DNA of 64,000 nt from Ruminococcus sp. HUN007. GTDB taxonomy: Bacteria; Bacillota; Clostridia; Oscillospirales; Ruminococcaceae. Below the pieces are notes generated by a model that saw only the letters and a program-made list of their open reading frames with translations, made no database searches and was not told the DNA's origin. How positions within the stretch are numbered: position 1 is the stretch's first letter; the number at the start of each line of letters is the position of its first letter. Location of the stretch: positions 124,001 through 188,000 of the forward strand of contig NZ_JOOA01000002.1 of the NCBI RefSeq assembly GCF_000712055.1, written 5' to 3'. Position numbers and translations under genes: made by a program. Below, piece by piece: positions 31,974-40,644 of the stretch.

Positions 31974-32885
31974 TTATCCAAGTTCTATCATTTTGTCAAT
32001 ACAGCGTTTTGCAGACTTTATCATATCATCAGAAAGGCTTATTTCTGTTCCGCCGGTTCCGTTTACGGCATTAAGTACATCCATAAGTGTTGTGATCTTC
32101 ATATTGTGACACATAAGGTCAATAGACAGTGGATAGAATTTCTTGTCCGGACATTTATACTGAAGGTGTTCAGCAATACTTACTTCCGTTCCGATTATGA
32201 ATTCCTTATGATCTGACTTTTCTGCAAAGTTCATGATACCGGATGTAGAGCCAACATAATCAGCCTTTTCAGTTACCTTCGGCACACATTCAGGATGAAC
32301 AAGAAGAAGAGCCTCAGGATGAAGTGCCTTTGCCTTTAAAGCTTCAGCTTCTGTGATTTTTGCATGCGTAGGACATCCGCCCTGAAGAAGCTTTATATTC
32401 TTGTCAGGAAGCTGCTTTGCCACATAAGAACCAAGATTGCAGTCTGGAATAAAGAGAATATTTTTGTTCTCAAGCTTGCTTACTATATTTACAGCAGAAG
32501 AAGATGTAACACAGACGTCACAGATAGTTTTGAGTTCCGCAGTTGTGTTGATATAAGCAACTACAGTGTAATCCGGAAACTGTTCCTTGACTGAGCTGAT
32601 AAGCTCCTTATCCATCTGCTCAGCCATAGGACAGCCTGCATAAGGGTTGGCAAGAATAACTTTCTTTTCAGGTGAAAGTATCTTTACTGTTTCAGCCATG
32701 AATTTTACACCACACATAATTACTGTGTCAGCGTCAGTCTTTTCAGCCATTACGCTTAACTGGAACGAGTCACCTGTGTAGTCAGCAACTTCAAGTATCT
32801 CAGCAGCCTGATAGCTGTGAGCGAGAATGCAAATATTCTTTTCTTTCTTAAGTCTGATTATCTCATCCTGGATATCTCTTATCAT
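31974..32885 (-). CDS. nadA: Quinolinate synthase NadA
   Basis: NadA condenses iminoaspartate with dihydroxyacetone phosphate to quinolinate, for de novo NAD synthesis, using a 4Fe-4S cluster held by three Cys. The 303-residue product has ILAHSYQAAEI, CGVKFMAETVKIL, NPYAGCPMAEQMD, CVTSSSAVNIV, FIPDCNLGSYVA and HPECVPKVTEKADYVGSTSG. The start at 32885 is set by GAGGTAA just upstream; the open frame extends back into murD without family similarity. No nadB or nadC is adjacent. Confidence 0.94.
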   Translation of the reverse strand: MIRDIQDEIIRLKKEKNICILAHSYQAAEILEVADYTGDSFQLSVMAEKTDADTVIMCGVKFMAETVKILSPEKKVILANPYAGCPMAEQMDKELISSVKEQFPDYTVVAYINTTAELKTICDVCVTSSSAVNIVSKLENKNILFIPDCNLGSYVAKQLPDKNIKLLQGGCPTHAKITEAEALKAKALHPEALLLVHPECVPKVTEKADYVGSTSGIMNFAEKSDHKEFIIGTEVSIAEHLQYKCPDKKFYPLSIDLMCHNMKITTLMDVLNAVNGTGGTEISLSDDMIKSAKRCIDKMIELG

Positions 32886-32904
32886 TATTATTACCTCATT
32901 ATAA

Positions 32905-34242
32905 TTATTCGGCGAAAACAAGTGCCTTAAAGGCATCGCCGCGTTCCTCAAAGTTTTTGAAATCATTGTAGCTTGCAGCAGCAGGGGACATAACGCATGA
33001 TTTTCCCTTTGCAGTAAGTTCCTTCGCAAGCTTTACAGCACCTTCAAGTTTTTCAGTAAGATGAAGCTTTGAAAGGAATGTTTCATCGGAGTATTTTGCT
33101 CTTATTTCGTCGTTTATTCTCTTTCCTGTATCGGACATGAGAATAATGTTTGATACACTGCATGATGAAAGAAAATCAGTGAGTTCAGTATAGTCAATAC
33201 CGCGGTCCATACCGCCGATTATCAGTGTATCCACATCCTTAAGGCTCTTTACTGCCTGAATTGCAGCAGCGCATATTGTGGAAATGGAATCGTCGTAATA
33301 CTTTACTTCATTTACCGTACCGATATATTCGAGTCTGTGCGGGAGAGGGGAGTAGGTACATACACTCTTCATAATGTTTTCAATGCTGAGTCCGTACATA
33401 CGGCACACCGCATATGCAACAGCAACATTATAGCAGTTATGTGTTCCTGCAAGCTTCATTTCACCGACAGGAATGTTTACAGTCTCACCGTTATAGGAAA
33501 TAATATTTGACGGAACAAAGATGTCAGCCATTCTGTTCTTCTGGGAAACGGTGATTATTTCAGCAGGGCAGTCAGCCTTTTTAGGCTTGATGTCAGCGTT
33601 ACAGAAAAGCCTGTCGCCGGCTTTCTGATGCCTGTAAATATTCTGCTTTGCCTCAGCATATTTTTCAAATGAACCGTAGTGGTCAAGATGCTCCTCAAAA
33701 AGATTAAGGAAAACGGCAATTGAAGGAGAGAATCTGATATTTTCAAGCTGATGGCATGAAAGTTCAAAAACTACCTTTGTATCATCCTTTATATTATCGA
33801 TAACGTCAAAACACGGAATGCCGATATTTCCGGTAAGAACAGCATCCACACCGTTTTCAGAGAGTATGTGATGTATAAGAGTAGTAGTAGTGCTCTTTCC
33901 CTTGGTTCCTGTAATACCAATAACGTTTGAAGCATATCTTTCAAGGAATATCTCAGTCTGTGACGTTATTTTACATGTATATGAATCAAAGTCATTCTTA
34001 AGAACAACTCCGGGACTTTTGAAGACAATGTCGTAGTCATTAAGGCTTTCCTGATACTGATCACCTGAAATGATCTTTACGTCATCAGGAAGTTCATCCT
34101 TTATCTGATTCTGGTCAGCGATCGTAACAGATGCATAACCGCCGGTTTCGCAGAGTCTTCTGTAAGTGGACTTTCCCTCACGGCCGAAGCCAAGAATAAG
34201 AACATTTTTTCCTTCAGTGTACTGCTTTAATAAGTTTAACAT
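32905..34242 (-). CDS. murD: MurD family UDP-N-acetylmuramoyl-L-alanine:glutamate ligase (possibly MurD2, adding L-Glu)
   Basis: The enzyme adds glutamate to UDP-MurNAc-L-Ala with ATP in peptidoglycan precursor synthesis. The 445-residue Mur ligase has the N-terminal substrate domain (VLILGFGREGKSTYRRL), the ATP loop ITGTKGKSTTTTL at about 109, EEHLDHYGSFEKYAEAK, and the terminal domain. Its neighbour is a MurL-like epimerase, which in Xanthomonas works with MurD2, a ligase that uses L-Glu instead of D-Glu. The same split pathway may operate here; the stereospecificity cannot be read from the sequence. The gap to nadA is 19 bases. Confidence 0.9.
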   Translation of the reverse strand: MLNLLKQYTEGKNVLILGFGREGKSTYRRLCETGGYASVTIADQNQIKDELPDDVKIISGDQYQESLNDYDIVFKSPGVVLKNDFDSYTCKITSQTEIFLERYASNVIGITGTKGKSTTTTLIHHILSENGVDAVLTGNIGIPCFDVIDNIKDDTKVVFELSCHQLENIRFSPSIAVFLNLFEEHLDHYGSFEKYAEAKQNIYRHQKAGDRLFCNADIKPKKADCPAEIITVSQKNRMADIFVPSNIISYNGETVNIPVGEMKLAGTHNCYNVAVAYAVCRMYGLSIENIMKSVCTYSPLPHRLEYIGTVNEVKYYDDSISTICAAAIQAVKSLKDVDTLIIGGMDRGIDYTELTDFLSSCSVSNIILMSDTGKRINDEIRAKYSDETFLSKLHLTEKLEGAVKLAKELTAKGKSCVMSPAAASYNDFKNFEERGDAFKALVFAE

Positions 34243-34260
34243 TTTTAAATCCCCCTGTGC

Positions 34261-35619
34261 TTAAAAGCATTTATTCCTAACGATCGCTGCGAATTCTTCA
34301 GGCAGACCGTTTTCATTATTATAATAAGTATAAAGCGGATTTTCCTTAGCGGAAAACTCCTTAAAAAGATCAGTTGTTTTATAGAACTCAAAAAGATAAG
34401 GAAGTTTCTTCTTCTCGCTTTCCATATTGCTTATAGCCTTAACGATAGAAAAGTTTATCTCTTCACGGCTTCCGACGCACTCAAAAGGCTTTTCATCTGC
34501 CATACCGATAAGTCCTTTGAACATATCAAGCATATCCTCACGGTCTGTCATATCGTTTCCAAGGATATCACAGAGTTCCTCATGAGCGATAAACGGAGAA
34601 AGAATGAGGAAAACAAAAAGACACTTTGAGCAGTTACCGCACCATGAATCCGTTTTGCTTCCGGCATTGCAGCTTCTGAAAAGTTTATGGAACTTTTTAA
34701 GGCCGGCAAAATGCTTTGCGATCTGGAATTCACTGAGCGGTCTTAAAAGACTGAAGTAGTAAACACCGGATCCGATGTATTTCTTTTCATAATCAACAAA
34801 ATCCTTTTCAAACTGATAACTCTTGGAATACTGATGATTAACGTCAGAATCCTTCACCGTGCTCTCATTTGCACTCGCTTCGTTTGAAAGAACAACATAC
34901 TTTCTTCCGTTAATGAAGGCAGCGATAACTGCTGAAAATGCAACTATTGCTGAAAACGGAGTATGCCCGTTCAGAAAGCCTTCGGAATTGAGCCTTATCA
35001 TGTTCTGGTCAAGAGTTCTGCGTGACAGAATTATATCTTCATCGGAAAAACCGGCAGTATAGGCTTCCTTATAAATAGATTCCCTGCGGTTGATAAGATA
35101 GCAGGAACTGTTTCTTCGCATTTCACTTAAAAGATCAAGAGTAACAATGGAATCCTTGCCGCCGCCGACTGGTATAAGGCAGCCGCTCAGTGAACGGTCT
35201 TCTGAAGATCCTTTGACTTCACTTCCGGAAGATGTGATAGTCATAAACGACTCAAAATCAGCAGCTATACCGTTTCTGTAGAAAAACTCGCCGAGGCCGT
35301 TGAAATACTGGCGTTTCCACCATACTTTCTGTTCCTCGTCCAGAGATCCGCAGAGAACGGTAACGGAAGGGGAGCAGGTGATTTTCCAGTAGCTTACGAG
35401 CTCGACCATTCCAAGTGAGAAAACAAGCTTTCTCAGAACAGCGCTGTCTGTAATGTTTTTACCTGCAGGCTTTTTGATTTTCCACTCAGGTGAAAACTCC
35501 GAAAGACCCTTAATTTCGAAATTATACTTTATATATATTTCATCAGTGTTTTCGTCCAGTCCAAAGCTTTTGTAAATGAATTCAGGATATTCCGAACGAA
35601 ACTGTTCATATTTTGACAT
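34261..35619 (-). CDS. murL: MurL-like UDP-MurNAc-L-Ala-L-Glu epimerase
   Basis: The 452-residue product has a PP-loop-like motif CLIPVGGGKDSIVTLDLL at about 170 and a Cys cluster WCGNCSKCLFVFLIL at about 345, the layout I associate with MurL. MurL epimerises the terminal L-Glu of UDP-MurNAc-L-Ala-L-Glu to D-Glu with ATP. Length, motif and the position directly upstream of a murD gene support this. The start at 35619 is behind GAGGTG and overlaps hydE by 14 bases. If the assignment fails it remains a PP-loop ATP pyrophosphatase family protein. Confidence 0.75.
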   Translation of the reverse strand: MSKYEQFRSEYPEFIYKSFGLDENTDEIYIKYNFEIKGLSEFSPEWKIKKPAGKNITDSAVLRKLVFSLGMVELVSYWKITCSPSVTVLCGSLDEEQKVWWKRQYFNGLGEFFYRNGIAADFESFMTITSSGSEVKGSSEDRSLSGCLIPVGGGKDSIVTLDLLSEMRRNSSCYLINRRESIYKEAYTAGFSDEDIILSRRTLDQNMIRLNSEGFLNGHTPFSAIVAFSAVIAAFINGRKYVVLSNEASANESTVKDSDVNHQYSKSYQFEKDFVDYEKKYIGSGVYYFSLLRPLSEFQIAKHFAGLKKFHKLFRSCNAGSKTDSWCGNCSKCLFVFLILSPFIAHEELCDILGNDMTDREDMLDMFKGLIGMADEKPFECVGSREEINFSIVKAISNMESEKKKLPYLFEFYKTTDLFKEFSAKENPLYTYYNNENGLPEEFAAIVRNKCF

Positions 35620-36667
35620 CAGTTGCACCTCTGTTATAGTTTTTATGATCACCGCGTGAGAAAGACATTTCATACCCCGCAACCCTTATGCGGTTTTTCA
35701 GGCAGTTCAGGCATTCAGCAGCTTCTTCACCGGTACATATTTTATTTTCATAAAGGCTGTATTTTTTTCTTACACCGACAGGTGAAAGATTTGGCATTAC
35801 GACATTTGCTCCGGCTTTAAGAGCACGTTCACGTCCGTCACCGGACAGAGTTCCCATAGCAGTAGTAGCAGGGAGCAGGACTTCCGGAAACATAAGTCTC
35901 AGAACCGAAAGAAGTCTCAGCGTAACAGAAACACTGCCGTCCGGCCGGTCAGCAAACGGAGTCTGACTGTGATGAATAAATGGTCCGATACCGATCATTT
36001 CAGGTTTCAGTTCTTCAAGAAAACGTATATCGGAAACCAGTTCTCTTACTGTCTGAAAAGGAGAACCGACCATAAATCCCGCTCCGGTCTGAAAGCCCAG
36101 TTTTTTCAGATCAAACAGGCATTGTTTTCTGTGTGACAGATCCATTGAAGCCGGATGGAGCATCCGGTAATGTGCTTCGTCTGCAGTTTCGTGCCTTAAA
36201 AGATAACGGTCAGCACCAGCCTTTCGGTATGCAGCAAAGCTTTCATATGATTTTTCTCCAAGTGAAAGAGTAACAGCACATTCCGGGAATTCTGATTTGA
36301 TCCTGCTTACCAGTGAACAGATGATATCGTCGGAAAAAGCATCATCTTCACCGCCCTGAAGAACAAAGGTTCTGAAACCCAGTTCATAGCCGTTTCTGCA
36401 GCAGGAAAAGATCTCAGCGGATGTAAGCCTGTATCTTTCGGCATCTTTGTTACCGGCTCTGATACCACAGTAATAGCAGTTGTTTTTACAATAACTGCTT
36501 ATTTCTACAAGCCCTCTTATAAAGACTTCCTTTCCGTACACCTTCTGCCTGACAGCATCAGCTTTTTCAAAAAGCAGGCTGTCATTATATTCACCTGAAA
36601 TGATATACGCAAGTTCATCGTCACTTACAGGACTGCCTTTAAAAAGTTTATTAATTATTTCTGTCAT
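35606..36667 (-). CDS. hydE: [FeFe]-hydrogenase maturation radical SAM protein HydE
   Basis: HydE is a radical SAM enzyme that takes part in building the 2Fe subcluster of [FeFe]-hydrogenase. The 353-residue protein has the 4Fe-4S/SAM motif CKNNCYYCGIR at about 60, FVLQGGEDDAFSDD, LSLGEKSYESF and YLLRHETADEAHYRMLHP, which match HydE more than BioB. HydF and HydG are not adjacent. It heads the minus operon with the cell-wall genes and nadA. Confidence 0.9.
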   Translation of the reverse strand: MTEIINKLFKGSPVSDDELAYIISGEYNDSLLFEKADAVRQKVYGKEVFIRGLVEISSYCKNNCYYCGIRAGNKDAERYRLTSAEIFSCCRNGYELGFRTFVLQGGEDDAFSDDIICSLVSRIKSEFPECAVTLSLGEKSYESFAAYRKAGADRYLLRHETADEAHYRMLHPASMDLSHRKQCLFDLKKLGFQTGAGFMVGSPFQTVRELVSDIRFLEELKPEMIGIGPFIHHSQTPFADRPDGSVSVTLRLLSVLRLMFPEVLLPATTAMGTLSGDGRERALKAGANVVMPNLSPVGVRKKYSLYENKICTGEEAAECLNCLKNRIRVAGYEMSFSRGDHKNYNRGATDVKI

Positions 36668-36738
36668 AAAAACCTGACCTTATGTTATTATGGAAAACAC
36701 TGACCTGATAATAGATCAGCACTATCTCATACTACTCA

Positions 36739-36767
36739 ATTATAGCATAAAATGATCAGTTAATCAA
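36739..36767 (-). promoter_or_regulatory. Sigma-A promoter of the hydE operon
   Basis: On the minus strand TTGATT (36762-36767) and TATAAT (36739-36744) are spaced by 17 bases, 72 bases upstream of hydE. The 316-base gap between hydE and the acyltransferase-like gene otherwise holds only this, the divergent promoter at 36916 and AT-rich sequence. Confidence 0.75.
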
Positions 36768-36915
36768 TCTATTATCGTTTATAAAATCGTCGTGCAAAAT
36801 ATAACATAAAGTTATTTTTATCATTTGACCTGACAGATCTATATGTACACTATGCACAATTTGCTGTTGTTTCAGTTGTTAAAATAGTACCACTGAATGA
36901 AATTCCGAAATTTGC

Positions 36916-36944
36916 TTGAAATCTCCCTTAATTTTTGATAAAAT
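36916..36944 (+). promoter_or_regulatory. Sigma-A promoter of the acyl-processing cluster
   Basis: TTGAAA (36916-36921) and TAAAAT (36939-36944) have a 17-base spacer and lie 39 bases before the first gene of the cluster. The AGGAGG ribosome site at 36969-36974 follows. Confidence 0.75.
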
Positions 36945-36983
36945 ACTATGTAATGGGAAATTAACAATAGGAGGATTTTATAT

Positions 36984-37928
36984 TTGGCAGGAGACACAGA
37001 AACAAAGAATGTTTTCCTTTTCCAGGGTATCGGATGCAATCTGGACAGACTTATTAAAGCATTAAGTGAAGAAGAATCAGAAATGCTGAATACAATCTGC
37101 GCTGAAGCTTCAGAATATGCAAAAACAGATTTGCTGAAATATCTTAATTACAGAAAAGAAGACACTGAAACAACCGATGTTTTTTCAGAATGGCTTGTGG
37201 CAAGCTTAACGGACGTTGCAGTTTTCAGGACTTACCAGAAAAAAGGAATCACACCTGACTACATTGTCGGATATAGTCTTGGTCTTAACAATGCCATGCA
37301 CTGTGCCGGATCAATATCGCTTGAAGCATGTGTTAATATACTGAAGAGCGGAATTGAATGCCGTGAAGAAGCAAGCAGAAACGGACAGTCAAAATATGAA
37401 ATGGCTGCAGTTATCGGCCTTGAGGAAGATGTTATAACAGACCTGATCAGGCGTTACTCTTCTGATGAAAAGGTGAAGATAGCAAGCATTAACACAGAAT
37501 TTATGATGGTTTTGTCAGGGGAGAAGGAAGAGATTCAGATAATACTTGACAAGGCGATGGAAGAAGGGGCGCTTAAAGCATTTCTGCTTGGTGTAGGGAT
37601 TCCTTTCCATACCAGCATGATGAAAGATTATTCATCATGCTATTTTAATGCAATAAACAATGTTCGATATGGCGACGCTGTATACCCGATAGTGTCTATT
37701 TATTCACAGAAAAAGCTGATCACAGCTGAAGAAATGCACATCGAAATGTCAAGAAATGTTCTTGAAGAAATGAAATGGAAAGGCACTATTGAATATCTTG
37801 AAAGTATTGGAGTCAGGGATTTCTATGATATGAGTGCTACAGAAGCCAACAGAAAGGCAAGCACTTTAGGAAATAAAGGATCCAGATTCATTACTATAAA
37901 AACTTTAAAAAAAAACGGAGGATTTTAA
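36984..37928 (+). CDS. Acyltransferase-fold (FabD-like) protein lacking malonyl-binding residues
   Basis: The 314-residue protein has the malonyl-CoA:ACP transacylase fold. Catalytic Ser98 lies in GYSLGLNNAM (FabD GHSLG) and His209 in IPFHTSMMK. In FabD, Gln11 (GQGSQ) and Arg117 bind the malonyl carboxylate; here the first motif reads FQGIGCN and the Arg position is Gly123 or Ser122. The enzyme may therefore use a different acyl group or hydrolyse acyl-ACP. The start is TTG 36984, 9 bases after AGGAGG. Its stop is followed two bases later by an ACP gene whose ribosome site (GGAGG) lies in its last codons. Confidence 0.75.
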   Translation: MAGDTETKNVFLFQGIGCNLDRLIKALSEEESEMLNTICAEASEYAKTDLLKYLNYRKEDTETTDVFSEWLVASLTDVAVFRTYQKKGITPDYIVGYSLGLNNAMHCAGSISLEACVNILKSGIECREEASRNGQSKYEMAAVIGLEEDVITDLIRRYSSDEKVKIASINTEFMMVLSGEKEEIQIILDKAMEEGALKAFLLGVGIPFHTSMMKDYSSCYFNAINNVRYGDAVYPIVSIYSQKKLITAEEMHIEMSRNVLEEMKWKGTIEYLESIGVRDFYDMSATEANRKASTLGNKGSRFITIKTLKKNGGF

Positions 37929-37929
37929 A

Positions 37930-38232
37930 ATGAAAGAAATTACACCAGAAATCAGAAAAGAAATCGAAGACATGATTTTTGACTACTACGCTGAAGAATG
38001 CGAGATTGACAGAAGCGAGATCTCAATGGACGCAGACCCGCAGGAAGACCTCGGCGGAGATTCACTCATGTTCGTTGAACTTATAGAAATGGCATCTGAC
38101 AAGTACGATATTGACGTAAAGCTTCAGAGTGTCGGCAAATACATGCTCAAGGCTCCTCTCAAGTCAATGAAGGACGTTGTTGATGTATTCTGCAAGATCT
38201 ATCAGTACGGTAACGATATCGTTAATTTATAA
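37930..38232 (+). CDS. Acyl carrier protein (cluster ACP 1)
   Basis: The 100-residue protein carries a phosphopantetheine attachment serine, S45 in DLGGDSLMFVEL, and the four-helix ACP pattern. It is longer than a standard 76-80-residue ACP at both ends. It would carry the growing acyl chain for the acyltransferase-like and ketosynthase proteins of this cluster. It is distinct from the second ACP at 46470. Confidence 0.9.
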   Translation: MKEITPEIRKEIEDMIFDYYAEECEIDRSEISMDADPQEDLGGDSLMFVELIEMASDKYDIDVKLQSVGKYMLKAPLKSMKDVVDVFCKIYQYGNDIVNL

Positions 38233-38234
38233 TC

Positions 38235-38960
38235 ATGCCGGAAATAAGCTCAAACATCTCAGTTCTTGAGATAAAGGATGATAAAGCAATCCTCACACTG
38301 AATAACGGACCAAAGAATCTTCTCAGTATTCCGGAGTTTTTCAGTCTGGATCTTCTGAAGAAAACTATTGATTCCAATCCGCAGCTGAAAGCACTTATCA
38401 TCACCGGAGCAGGAAGGCATTTTTCACATGGTGCTGACACTTCAAAGTTCTCTCCCGAAGGACTTTCAGAGATTCCTGAAAATCTGAGAAAATCAAGAGA
38501 ACTTCTCAACTATATCGAGGCACTTCCGCTTGTAACTGCTGCCGCCGTAAACGGCGGCTGTTTCGGCGGAGGAATGGAAGTGGCCATGAGCTGTCAGTTC
38601 CGTGTATGCAGCAAAAACGCTGTATTTGCTTTACCTGAAACCTCAATAGGAGTTATACCTGGAATGAGCGGTGTGGAACGTCTGGCAAGACTTGTCGGAA
38701 AAAGCAAGGCCATCTCTATGGTACTTGGCGGAAACATGATTTCAGCTTCAGAAGCTGCTGATCTTGGTATTGCAGATCTTGTAACTGAAGAAAAGAATTG
38801 TCTTGATAAAGCAGTTGAATTTGTAACAGAACTTACTGCTGACAGAACTGTACTTCAGATAAGATCAGTTGTTTCCAGAGTAAACAAGGCTCTCGCATCT
38901 CCTGAAACAGACGTATCTGATGACAGTTTTGAAAAAATACTAGAGGAAAAGCTTAAATAA
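38235..38960 (+). CDS. Enoyl-CoA hydratase/isomerase family protein 1
   Basis: The 241-residue crotonase has the oxyanion-hole segment GAGRHFSHGADTS and both catalytic Glu residues: one in FGGGMEVAMS and one in FALPETSIGVIPG (Glu144 and Glu164 of the rat enzyme). It should therefore be able to add or remove water from a 2-enoyl thioester. In this cluster it could act as dehydratase on an acyl-ACP or acyl-CoA chain. It follows the ACP gene after two bases. Confidence 0.88.
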   Translation: MPEISSNISVLEIKDDKAILTLNNGPKNLLSIPEFFSLDLLKKTIDSNPQLKALIITGAGRHFSHGADTSKFSPEGLSEIPENLRKSRELLNYIEALPLVTAAAVNGGCFGGGMEVAMSCQFRVCSKNAVFALPETSIGVIPGMSGVERLARLVGKSKAISMVLGGNMISASEAADLGIADLVTEEKNCLDKAVEFVTELTADRTVLQIRSVVSRVNKALASPETDVSDDSFEKILEEKLK

Positions 38961-38964
38961 CAAA

Positions 38965-39363
38965 ATGGATAAAAGTATATTTAGATTAACTGTACGCGGC
39001 TATGAGCTTGATTCATTCGGTCACGTTAATAATGCTGTTTATCTTCAGTACGCTGAAGAAGCTAAATGGCATTTTTTTTCGGAAACGAAACTTCTCGGTC
39101 TAATGAACGAAAGGGGACTGTTCCCGGTAATTCTTGAAAACAAATTAAGATACATGCATGAACTTAAAATGCATGATGAAGTGAGGATCGAAACTTCATG
39201 GTCCACAAAAGGAAAGACCCTTCACTTTACGCAGACTATTTTCAATGAAACTGAAAATGTTAAATCATGTGTAGTAAAAGGCACGGTTGCTTTTGTTGAC
39301 CACGAAAGAATCATGCATGATATACCTGAAGAATTATTTAAACTGGAGATACTACAAAAGTGA
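38965..39363 (+). CDS. Hotdog-fold (4HBT) acyl-CoA/acyl-ACP thioesterase
   Basis: The 132-residue protein begins with the YbgC-type active-site pattern ELDSFGHVNNAVYLQYAE, in which the Asp is catalytic. It should release acyl chains from CoA or ACP. A run of eight T (39072-39079) inside the gene remains in frame. It overlaps the next gene by four bases (GTGA). Confidence 0.85.
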   Translation: MDKSIFRLTVRGYELDSFGHVNNAVYLQYAEEAKWHFFSETKLLGLMNERGLFPVILENKLRYMHELKMHDEVRIETSWSTKGKTLHFTQTIFNETENVKSCVVKGTVAFVDHERIMHDIPEELFKLEILQK

Positions 39364-39932
39364 ACATAACAAAAAAGAATAATTACCTGCACATCACAGA
39401 CATTGATTCTCTTGCAGATGCGGTGTCTGTATGCTGTAAAGAATATGACAATGATTTTTTTGCTGCAGTATTTGAAGGCATAAAAGAGCCTTTAACTCCT
39501 GAAGAAAAGAAATTACTGGCAGATGTGCCTTTTATCACAGCTGTTTACTCAGACAGTTTAACCATGCCGGCTGAAGACCTTCTCTGTTTCGACCTTCGTT
39601 TTTCAGCTGATACATTTAAAACAGACAGGGAAACTGCAAAAAAGCTTTCTGAAGAAAAGAAGTTTTCTGTACTTTTCAGTGACAAAAGAGCTTATGCTCT
39701 CAAAGAATTCGCAGAAAATTCAGATGCAGATGAAACTGAACTTGAATATTTTTCTGTTACAGCCGAAAACTTCGATGATTACTTCAAAAGAATATATAAA
39801 GATAAAACTCCTTTCCAGATCAAAATCCTCACAGAATGTCTTGTATCTCTGAGAACAGGCGATGCTGAAACAGGTTTTGCAAAAGAATCAGAAAACTTTT
39901 ACAAGCTGGCAAGAGTAATTACAAAGGAATGA
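39360..39932 (+). CDS. Unrecognised cluster protein, possible degenerate crotonase
   Basis: I do not recognise this 190-residue acidic protein. Its last 35 residues (ILTECLVSLRTGDAETGFA, then KESENFYKLARV) resemble the C-terminal helices of enoyl-CoA hydratases, and FITAVYSDSLTMPAEDLLCF could match the region before the oxyanion hole, but both catalytic Glu residues and the Gly-rich motif are missing. It starts with GTG, overlaps the hotdog gene and lies between two full crotonases. A non-catalytic partner or decayed duplicate is possible. Confidence 0.6.
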   Translation: MNITKKNNYLHITDIDSLADAVSVCCKEYDNDFFAAVFEGIKEPLTPEEKKLLADVPFITAVYSDSLTMPAEDLLCFDLRFSADTFKTDRETAKKLSEEKKFSVLFSDKRAYALKEFAENSDADETELEYFSVTAENFDDYFKRIYKDKTPFQIKILTECLVSLRTGDAETGFAKESENFYKLARVITKE

Positions 39933-39933
39933 T

Positions 39934-40644
39934 ATGATGAGTGAATCAGCTTTTTTCACTTTGGAAAACAAAGATAATATACTGGACCTGACAATGAATG
40001 CTCCGGGCAACAATATCATGACTGCAGATTTCATGACCGGATTTGAGGATATTGTTAAGGAAGTTCAGAAAACTGCCGCAGAAAACAACAGTATAAAGGG
40101 ACTTATAATCCATGGTGCAGGCAGACATTTCAGTGTAGGCGCTGATGTTACATCGCTTCTTGAAAGAACCGGTGATGAACTTTCCGAATACGAAAAGACC
40201 GGTAAAATTCCTGAAGGACATGTTATTCAGAAAGGTTCAGTACTTTCGTTTAACAGTTTAAAGTTTCCTGTTGTCAGTGTAGTGAATGGTTTCTGCATTG
40301 GTTCAGGCAGCGAGATTGCAGCAAGCGCACATTTCAGAATATGTGAACCTGCAACAAGAGCCGGTCAGCCGGAATCTACTTTCGGTATTCTTCCTGCTCT
40401 GGGCGGTATCACAAGATCCGCTGCAATATGCGGACTTTCACAGGCAATAGACATTGTAATGTCAGGAGAGCTTTTTACAGCTGAACACGCCGGAAAGATC
40501 GGCTGGGCAGATATATTATGCGAAAAGAAACAGGGCTACGGCAAAGCGGTGGCTCTTATAGAATATATTAACGGTACCGGATCATTTGATCCTGCCAGAA
40601 GCGCTGAATACATAAGCGGATTTCTTAAAAGCGAGGAAAAATAA
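39934..40644 (+). CDS. Enoyl-CoA hydratase/isomerase family protein 2
   Basis: The 236-residue crotonase has HGAGRHFSVGADVTSLL for the oxyanion hole, and Glu in GSGSEIAAS and in GQPESTFGILPALGG, so the catalytic pair is complete. It differs enough from the cluster's first crotonase to suggest another substrate or chain length. A ribosome site AAGGA precedes the double ATG start. The stop overlaps the start of the dehydrogenase by one base. Confidence 0.88.
   Translation: MMSESAFFTLENKDNILDLTMNAPGNNIMTADFMTGFEDIVKEVQKTAAENNSIKGLIIHGAGRHFSVGADVTSLLERTGDELSEYEKTGKIPEGHVIQKGSVLSFNSLKFPVVSVVNGFCIGSGSEIAASAHFRICEPATRAGQPESTFGILPALGGITRSAAICGLSQAIDIVMSGELFTAEHAGKIGWADILCEKKQGYGKAVALIEYINGTGSFDPARSAEYISGFLKSEEK

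Noticed and set aside
36984..40644. HMGS-type beta-branching cassette of trans-AT polyketide synthases
   Set aside because: An ACP and two crotonases are present, but there is no HMG synthase and the ketosynthase has a complete catalytic Cys rather than a decarboxylase variant.
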